Positions 58,817 to 64,000 of a DNA stretch of 64,000 nt are shown here, piece by piece; position 1 is the stretch's first letter; each line of letters opens with the position of its first letter. Position numbers and translations under genes: made by a program. A model generated the notes under the pieces. That model ran no database searches, had not been told where the DNA came from, and saw nothing but the letters and a program-made list of their open reading frames with translations. The stretch is taken from positions 2,666,001-2,730,000 of the forward strand of contig NZ_CP080413.1 in NCBI RefSeq assembly GCF_019457475.1. Reading direction: 5' to 3'. The stretch is from Shewanella acanthi (GTDB taxonomy: Bacteria; Pseudomonadota; Gammaproteobacteria; Enterobacterales; Shewanellaceae).

Positions 58817-59656
58817 TTAGTTATCCTCTGCAATCAATAGGCTTGGCACTTCACTAAGTACATCATTATTCCATCCAAGCCCTTCAAATACTTGTTCCCA
58901 CTCTGACTCCAGCTCAGTTTCAATATTGAGTCTTAGTTTTGTAACTGGATGAGTAAAAGTGAGTTTTTTCGCGATAAGCCATAGACGATTTATCTTGAAA
59001 TGATTCCTAAAGAAAGCATTTTGCTTGCCATCGCCATGGGTTGTATCACCAATAATTGGATGTCGTAAATGAGCCATATGGCGTCTTAGCTGATGTTTAC
59101 GGCCGGTTTTTGGGCTGAGTTTCACCAAAGCAAATCGACTGGTAGCATAACGCCCAGAAGGATAGGAAATTTCAGTATTTAGTAGCGGTTCGTACAAAGT
59201 CACAGCATCTTGGGCAGCTTTATCTTGACTGGCAAATTTATCACCCAGATCATCAAGCTCTACTTTTAATGCGTAATCCAATACCCCGTGCTCGTGCATA
59301 TTGCCACGTACTAACGCCAAATACTGTTTTTCAATACTGTGGGATGCAAATTGCTCACAGAGATCACTGGCTACTTCGCTGCTTTTGGCAAAGAGCAGCA
59401 CGCCGGACGTTGGTCTGTCTAAACGATGAACCGGAAACACATGGCAACCAACCAGATCACGGGTTAATTGCATCGCAAAAAAACGCTCACGACGGGCAAG
59501 ATAGCTTCGGTGAACCAATAATCCCGCCGGCTTATGGATAGCCACAAGATGCTCATCCTCAAAGAGAATCGTGAGCTCAGGCGCTTGCTCATCGCTCTCT
59601 TCCATGGCACTGAGTTCAGATTCGGGTATTTCAAGGTACAAATCATCTTGGTTCAT
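58817..59656 (-). CDS. truC: tRNA pseudouridine(65) synthase TruC
   Basis: Makes pseudouridine 65 in tRNAs. RluA-family fold, 279 residues; catalytic Asp in PVHRLDRPTSGVLLFAKS, with the substrate-binding KTGRKHQLRRHMAHLRHPIIGD block. An N-terminal acidic extension of about 28 residues precedes the core. The start overlaps the end of yqcC by 14 bases, implying coupling. Confidence 0.93.
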   Translation of the reverse strand: MNQDDLYLEIPESELSAMEESDEQAPELTILFEDEHLVAIHKPAGLLVHRSYLARRERFFAMQLTRDLVGCHVFPVHRLDRPTSGVLLFAKSSEVASDLCEQFASHSIEKQYLALVRGNMHEHGVLDYALKVELDDLGDKFASQDKAAQDAVTLYEPLLNTEISYPSGRYATSRFALVKLSPKTGRKHQLRRHMAHLRHPIIGDTTHGDGKQNAFFRNHFKINRLWLIAKKLTFTHPVTKLRLNIETELESEWEQVFEGLGWNNDVLSEVPSLLIAEDN

Positions 59657-59963
59657 TGAGCAACATATCCAATTCGTTTAAAACACATATCAAGGGCAGT
59701 AAATCTGGGTTATCTTGCCATACATGTTGCGCCATTGGCGCAATCGCAATGCGCGAAGGCAAGGGCTGACCCGCATCGATTAACGATTGCATCCGAGGAA
59801 TAAATATAAACTGCAGCCATTGCTCAAGTGGCATCAAATCGCAGGCAAAGGGAGCAGTACTGGCCATAGCAGCATCGGAAGGTGTTGTTGCTGACCACAT
59901 CCCCGCGTCGTTAAGTAGTGTGGCAATCTGCGCTAACTTGGATTGGGTTTGACTATATAACAT
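59643..59963 (-). CDS. yqcC: YqcC family protein (DUF446)
   Basis: A 106-residue soluble protein with the family core PLEQWLQFIFIPRMQSLIDA and QPLPSRIAIAPM, matching E. coli YqcC in length and pattern. The ATG at 59963 has GGAG eight bases upstream; the longer frame to 60035 is not supported. Always found next to truC, so a tRNA-modification link is suspected; function unknown. Confidence 0.88.
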   Translation of the reverse strand: MLYSQTQSKLAQIATLLNDAGMWSATTPSDAAMASTAPFACDLMPLEQWLQFIFIPRMQSLIDAGQPLPSRIAIAPMAQHVWQDNPDLLPLICVLNELDMLLNEPR

Positions 59964-60110
59964 CGATGGGGCTCCAGGCTCACAGCGAGAAATCAGTAAC
60001 AAAGGCCGTGTATTGGCTCGATAAAAGTTCTGCAATCATACCATCGCAGTCCACTTCCCCCTATAATGTCGCCAATTTATTGAGCCTTTTTTGATTGATA
60101 TGGCAGCCAA

Positions 60111-61124
60111 ATGACTGAAATTACCACTCTGAGCCAATTTTTAACCACAGCCAAAACCCAATTCCAAGTGTATGAATTAGGTCGTCGCGTGCAGCACATC
60201 GACATGCTGGCGTTCCATCAAATTGAATCTTTAGTCACGCCTTACCCTTACCCGATTCAAGGCCATGCCCAATTCGCCATCGTGTTTTGGAATGAGAGTC
60301 AGCAGCATTTTATTTGGTTCTTAAAATTACAATTAGATGAACAGGGACTCCTATCACCTGCACCGCGTTCACAATTTATTGAAATGGTACTCAATGCGCT
60401 TGGCCAAGACCCCACTCAACCTTTGAGTGAAGAGCAGCAAGATAGGCTGGCAAATAACCCCTTCAGCTTTAAACCTAGCCAGGAAAAACTGGCGGTCTTT
60501 AATGCTCTAGTGCGTAAGCAGTTAGGCCAGACGGCGTCTTCTCAGTACGAATTTGCGATGCAGTATTTGTCAGGTCAAATCGATGCTAGCCACTGGCAAC
60601 ATGTGGGTCTGCAGGGTATTGCCGATGTATGCGTGCGAGTCAATGAGCTTGACCATGAGCAGCATATTCTGAGTTGCTTAGAGAGCGGTGCGATTGAGGT
60701 GCAAATAGCCCTTTGTCAGAGCCTCGAACATATGCATATCAGCGCCGCCTTAGCCGATAAACTGTTTGAGCGGATGCAGCAAGTAGACAACGAATATCGT
60801 GCCTACTTCCTACGTGCATTGGCATCACATACCGAACTCAGTCAGCAGGCGTTATCTTGGCTGCAACAGAATGCACTACTCGATGCCACTGCGCTTATCA
60901 GTATTGCTGGGCGAAACTGGACCGTTTTAAAGCAGGAGCTGTGTCGCAGTATTTACTTAGAGGCACTCGCACTTCAGCCCCAAGCCTTTTTCAATCAGGT
61001 CTTTGCTGATATCGTGGCCATACCAAGTTTACGTAATTACTTATTGGGCGAGTTAAGAAACCCTAATCGTAGTGCTCAACTATCTCAGGCCATTGGTGGC
61101 CTGTTTAAGGCTGCAACGAGATGA
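60111..61124 (+). CDS. DUF3549 family protein
   Basis: A 337-residue soluble protein beginning MTEITTLSQFLTTAKTQFQV. The first half has mixed alpha/beta character with aromatic-rich strands (QFAIVFWNESQQHFIWFLKL); the second half is helical, with repeated ~30-residue helix pairs (LADKLFERMQQVDNEYRAYF, LSQQALSWLQQNALL) suggestive of HEAT-like repeats. It resembles DUF3549; function unknown. Its stop overlaps the next gene by four bases. Confidence 0.75.
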   Translation: MTEITTLSQFLTTAKTQFQVYELGRRVQHIDMLAFHQIESLVTPYPYPIQGHAQFAIVFWNESQQHFIWFLKLQLDEQGLLSPAPRSQFIEMVLNALGQDPTQPLSEEQQDRLANNPFSFKPSQEKLAVFNALVRKQLGQTASSQYEFAMQYLSGQIDASHWQHVGLQGIADVCVRVNELDHEQHILSCLESGAIEVQIALCQSLEHMHISAALADKLFERMQQVDNEYRAYFLRALASHTELSQQALSWLQQNALLDATALISIAGRNWTVLKQELCRSIYLEALALQPQAFFNQVFADIVAIPSLRNYLLGELRNPNRSAQLSQAIGGLFKAATR

Positions 61125-61513
61125 TGTCAGATTTACTGTTAATTATTGCTTTAGTCGTGGTTGCTGCATTTTTCTGGCAACTGCGCCAAATGGCCGAACT
61201 AAGCCGAATTTTTGCTGAAAAAGAATGTGCCAGACAAAAAGTGCAACTTTTAGCAATCGCGATGGAGTCCGCCTATCCCTATGTGGGCGGTACGACTGGC
61301 ATTTGCTGGAAGGCAAAATATCTGTTTGAATTCAGTAGCGATGGATTAAATCAGTTCCGTGGTCATATCTGGATGACGGGCAATAAAATTCAAAAAATTG
61401 AATGGCCGATTTTCCCAGAGCCAGAATGGATGGAAGCACCAACAGCGAAGGGGAAATTTGGCAGCTGCGGTGGTAGCAGCCAAAGTAGCTGTAATTCAGG
61501 AAAATGCCGTTAA
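61121..61513 (+). CDS. DUF3301 family membrane protein
   Basis: A 130-residue protein with one N-terminal membrane helix (LLLIIALVVVAAFFWQL), then a cytoplasmic domain with WKAKYLFEFSSDGLNQFRGH. The C-terminus is Gly/Ser/Cys rich (KFGSCGGSSQSSCNSGKCR), with three Cys that might bind metal. Resembles DUF3301. Starts inside the end of the preceding gene, so the two form an operon. Function unknown. Confidence 0.75.
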   Translation: MMSDLLLIIALVVVAAFFWQLRQMAELSRIFAEKECARQKVQLLAIAMESAYPYVGGTTGICWKAKYLFEFSSDGLNQFRGHIWMTGNKIQKIEWPIFPEPEWMEAPTAKGKFGSCGGSSQSSCNSGKCR

Positions 61514-61556
61514 GTTTTACAATTCCTAGGCTGAGCTTAATTAGGCATGAAATTTA

Positions 61557-61987
61557 AGCCAAAAAGAAAGGGCGTGGTCCAAAGTCCACGCCCTCCTGAC
61601 TGCTTGTAAGCTATCCTGCTATTTGAGTGCTCCCTGCACCATCCATGCGTTTATGCGCGTCCTGCTTCATCCTTGGTCTATTCCTTGATGGTTCCCTTTA
61701 CCCTAAGGTACTTCCCTACCTCTTGGCAATCCATTTACCAAGCTTGCTCTTTCCTGAGCGGTTCCCACATCATCCATGATTAGGTGATTGGCTTCCCTTC
61801 GGCTGCACTCCTGTGCCATTGCAATCCTCTGCAACTAGGCTATCTTTCCGTGATAGTCAGCCTCTCCCTAGCGTATGATTGCTTTCATCCTGAAAGACAT
61901 ATCCCTATCAATCCTTAAGTGTTAATCCATTTAACACTGACCAGTCATCCTGACCGACAACGTCCTGTTAGGTGCATTTCCTTGTGC
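61557..61987 (-). ncRNA. csrB: CsrB-family regulatory RNA, copy 1
   Basis: The minus strand of this ~430-nt stretch carries about 25 GGA motifs (AGGA, GGGA, GGAT), many placed between complementary short arms, the hallmark of CsrB/CsrC/RsmZ RNAs that sequester the translational regulator CsrA. It ends in a strong intrinsic terminator (GGGCGTGG / CCACGCCC stem, 61570-61593, then CTTTCTTTTT). The 5' end is inferred from a -10 box TAGAAT (61994-61999). No protein frame is credible here. Homology was judged by eye, not by covariance search. Confidence 0.85.
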
Positions 61988-61993
61988 AAATAG

Positions 61994-61999
61994 ATTCTA
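61994..61999 (-). promoter_or_regulatory. -10 box of CsrB copy 1
   Basis: TAGAAT on the minus strand, in the context CGTAGAAT shared with copy 2. No good -35 hexamer at 16-18 bp, as expected of an activator-dependent promoter. The 370-bp gap between the two RNAs shows no gene. Confidence 0.6.
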
Positions 62000-62147
62000 C
62001 GCCAGGCCACAGTTGCTAATAGCGCTTTAGCACAAAAATGTCAGCTGAAATATTAAATACATAATCAAAGACGACCTGTAACATATTGATTCAAATTAAC
62101 TTACCACTTTATAGGTAGCAAATCCCTCAAGAATGACTTACAAATAA

Positions 62148-62176
62148 CTTACAGCCTTGTGAGATATATCTCACAC
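62148..62176. promoter_or_regulatory. UvrY/GacA-like activator site of CsrB copy 1
   Basis: Contains the perfect 18-bp palindrome TGTGAGATATATCTCACA (62158-62175), similar to the UvrY/GacA element upstream of csrB genes (consensus near TGTAAG-N6-CTTACA). It lies about 170-190 bp upstream of the inferred start. It is preceded by CTTACAGCCT, a context also present at copy 2. Confidence 0.7.
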
Positions 62177-62361
62177 GATATCGGGCACATCTACCATATT
62201 ACCAATTGAGTTTAGCAATAACTCAATCAACTGCAGTTAACCGTAGTTACAGGGAAAATTTGATAGTATTCAGAGTGATTGCAAGAAGGTTAATTTGAGT
62301 AAACTGAATGGCACACAGTAAAATGACTGTCTACGGGCAAATAGATGGTAATAGAAATAAA

Positions 62362-62896
62362 CAAAAAGAAAAGGGCGCAACCAGTGCGCCCCATTTGTTC
62401 CGTTTAAGCCTTCCTGCTCGATTCGTGCTCCCTGCACCGTCCATGCGTATGATTGCGTCCTGCTGTCCCTTTTCCCTGCATTTCCCTGTGCTAACAAATT
62501 AATTAACACTCAATCCCTTGAACCAGACGTCCGAATCTGGAACCTATCACATCCTGTGACGTATCCCTTCGTCTTCCTTAGACTTAGCCATCCCTAGATT
62601 GAGTACAAGCTGTTCACCCTTATACCTATCCTGTTACTCGACATCCTTTACGAGCAGCAGCCAATCCCTCAGCCTGTCCAACATCTTCCCTGAGCCCCAT
62701 TATCCTAACAGTTGATGTCCGATATCTTCCTTGAATAAGCAGCCCTGCTTTTCCTTAGCCTATCCTAGGCAGTTGACAGTTTTCCTACTGTCAAAGATTC
62801 AATCCAAAGAACCTAAATCCAAATAACCTAAATGAGTAGCCTCCTGCTTCCCTTTCGCCCACTTTGCTATCCTTGCAATCCATTGATATTGGCGAT
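62362..62896 (-). ncRNA. csrC: CsrB-family regulatory RNA, copy 2
   Basis: A second minus-strand stretch of about 535 nt with about 31 GGA motifs in the same style, ending in terminator GGGCGCA / TGCGCCC (62373-62391) followed by CTTTTCTTTTTG. The -10 box TAGAAT at 62903-62908 sets the 5' end near 62896. It shares with copy 1 the segment near the 3' end containing CAGGGAG and GGACGC motifs. It is longer than usual CsrB RNAs (~350-450 nt), so the true 5' end could lie further inside. The name csrC is a placeholder for the second paralogue. Confidence 0.82.
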
Positions 62897-62902
62897 GAAA
62901 TA

Positions 62903-62908
62903 ATTCTA
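62903..62908 (-). promoter_or_regulatory. -10 box of CsrB copy 2
   Basis: TAGAAT on the minus strand in the context CGTAGAAT, with a GTGG six bases further upstream, matching the arrangement at copy 1 (GTGG-N5). No -35 hexamer recognised. Confidence 0.6.
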
Positions 62909-63056
62909 CGACAAAACCACGGCTTTTGTTTTTTTTGGATAAACATTCTGTGAGCCGTGGCTCAACTTTTGGCGCCAACAGATTACATAATACACTGTTT
63001 TACAAAAGATTAATAAAAGATATGTTTATGAAACAATCAATACATAATCCATTTGT

Positions 63057-63086
63057 CTTACAGGCTTTGTAAGCAATATCTCACAC
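63057..63086. promoter_or_regulatory. UvrY/GacA-like activator site of CsrB copy 2
   Basis: TGTAAGCAATATCTCACA (63068-63085) is an imperfect version of the copy 1 palindrome, preceded by CTTACAGGCT. The distance to the inferred start (about 170-190 bp) equals that at copy 1. Confidence 0.68.
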
Positions 63087-63109
63087 ACCTGTAAGCCGAT
63101 AACGGATAA

Positions 63110-63445
63110 TCAATCCTTGTGCTTCAGGGAGTTACTTTTATGAGAGGTTAATTTACCGGTCAGTATCTGTACAAACATCACCCAATCCCCCATCAGGCTG
63201 TAAATAGGGTACTTAAAAGTCGCAGGTCGATTGTGCTCGAAAACAAAATGGCCAATCCATGCAAATCCATAACCCGCAATGGGCATTAACCAATACAACC
63301 AACTTGCCTGCGTCACGATTGCTGCAATCAAAATGAATAAAACTAAGCCGCTACCAAGCACATGCAACCAACGACAGGTCTTATTTTGATGCTGAGAAAG
63401 GTAAAAGGGGTAAAACTCAGCAAAGGTTTTATATCTCTCATTCAT
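63110..63445 (-). CDS. DUF962 / Mpo1-like membrane protein
   Basis: About 111 residues beginning MNERYKTFAEFYPFYLSQHQ, with the DUF962 His pattern: HQNKTCRWLHVLGS and WIGHFVFEHNRPATFKYPIYSL. Hydrophobic segments are LVLFILIAAIVT and WLYWLMPIAGYGFAWI. The related yeast Mpo1 is an iron-dependent dioxygenase of 2-hydroxy fatty acids; whether this protein has that activity is unknown. The ATG at 63445 overlaps the end of the acetyltransferase gene (ATGAATGA); the longer frame upstream is that gene's shadow. Confidence 0.85.
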   Translation of the reverse strand: MNERYKTFAEFYPFYLSQHQNKTCRWLHVLGSGLVLFILIAAIVTQASWLYWLMPIAGYGFAWIGHFVFEHNRPATFKYPIYSLMGDWVMFVQILTGKLTSHKSNSLKHKD

Positions 63446-64000
63446 CCTGTTGGCCTGCATAAAAAAGTAATTGTCCCGCGACACTCCCGATTTCAAGTTC
63501 CCCAAGAGAAACAAAATCATGCTGAGTGAATAAATGAGTATGCGATTCTTTTGCACTAAATACACCGACGCCATCGAGATCAGGCTGCTCATCACACCAA
63601 CTCACAACCGCCTGCACCAATTGATGGCCTAAACCTTTATGCTGCTCTGTCGGTGCAAGGGCGATAAATTGCAAAATAGCGCAGTGGTTACTCGGCAATA
63701 ATTCGACAATTTTTGATTCCTTGTGGATCAGTGCTTGCGTCGATTGCCAACCAGTCCCCAACAACATCTTTAAACGCCAGTGCCAAAAGCGAGCTTCACC
63801 TAGAGGGATTTCTTGAGTAATAACGCAAGCCAATCCCACTAATCGCTCCTGCTCGAATAAGCCTATCAGCGCCTGCTTTTCCTGCCACAGGGTGTTTAAT
63901 TCCTCGCGGATGGCTGCACGCAATTTTTGCTCGTAGGCAGCTTTATCGGATGCACTAAAAGCATTAACAAAAAAAGGGTCGTCGTGGTAAGCGTTATACA
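63438..64000 (-). CDS. GNAT family N-acetyltransferase, 5' end outside window
   Basis: The reading frame stays open to the right edge (residues read YNAYHDDPFFVNAFSASDKA near the edge), so at least 187 residues are present and the start is missing; the TTG at 63923 is not the true start. The acetyl-CoA loop region is LQFIALAPTEQHKGLGHQLV (Q-x-x-G-x-G/A type), and the C-terminal LFTQHDFVSLGELEIG is typical. The substrate is unknown. It overlaps the DUF962 gene by eight bases. Confidence 0.85.
   Translation of the reverse strand, partial: YNAYHDDPFFVNAFSASDKAAYEQKLRAAIREELNTLWQEKQALIGLFEQERLVGLACVITQEIPLGEARFWHWRLKMLLGTGWQSTQALIHKESKIVELLPSNHCAILQFIALAPTEQHKGLGHQLVQAVVSWCDEQPDLDGVGVFSAKESHTHLFTQHDFVSLGELEIGSVAGQLLFYAGQQDE

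Noticed and set aside
62270-62509. Open frames of 64-79 residues on both strands
   Set aside because: They overlap the terminator and 3' part of CsrB copy 2, have no family resemblance and no good ribosome binding site.
61600-62900. Repetitive short motifs resembling a degenerate repeat or CRISPR-like array
   Set aside because: No fixed repeat length or spacer pattern; the repeating unit is only GGA on the minus strand, which fits CsrB RNAs.

Overview
The window is a chromosomal segment of a gammaproteobacterium, almost certainly Shewanella (S. oneidensis/putrefaciens group). Pointers are an OmcA/MtrC-type decaheme lipoprotein cytochrome, the phhAB-tyrR-fah-maiA block for aromatic amino acids, the yqcA-truC-yqcC set and a complete rpsB-to-dnaE envelope cluster. 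This placement is inference from gene content and protein resemblance; no search was run. No rRNA, tRNA, insertion sequence, prophage or CRISPR array was recognised.

Region by region. 1-6.3 kb: 3'-truncated thiolase with a LiuR-like operator, metA, a small lipoprotein, a short-chain dehydrogenase, ompW with an FNR/EtrA box, a nucleotidyltransferase-like gene and maiA. 6.4-10.8 kb: fumarylacetoacetate hydrolase, tyrR, phhB and phhA, i.e. phenylalanine to tyrosine plus the last tyrosine-degradation steps, with TyrR-like and LiuR-like operators between them. 11.1-18.1 kb: galU-galE, a lone napF, a bactofilin, a LysR regulator and the decaheme cytochrome. 18.2-31.7 kb: a membrane protein, an ElyC-like protein, ROK kinase mak, cysQ, a repeat-bearing RmlD-like reductase, ycdX, a SWIM/SNF2 helicase, a Kef-type antiporter, a diguanylate cyclase and tilS.

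31.7-50.2 kb (minus strand): rpsB-tsf-pyrH-frr-uppS-cdsA-dxr-rseP-bamA-skp-lpxD-fabZ-lpxA-lpxB-rnhB-dnaE, then tilS. It joins translation, UMP supply, isoprenoid, phospholipid and lipid A synthesis, and outer-membrane protein folding, followed by DNA replication. Divergently, map-glnD-dapD run on the plus strand. 55-61.5 kb: a small secreted protein, purU, a PTS glucose-type IICB permease overlapping flavodoxin yqcA, truC, yqcC and two uncharacterised genes.

61.5-63.1 kb has no credible protein gene, but its minus strand reads as two consecutive CsrB-family regulatory RNAs. Each has dozens of GGA motifs, a strong intrinsic terminator, the same -10 box, and a near-identical UvrY/GacA-like palindrome about 170-190 bp upstream of the likely start. 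This tandem pair is the most interesting non-coding structure in the window. The window closes with a DUF962/Mpo1-like membrane protein and a GNAT acetyltransferase that runs off the right edge.
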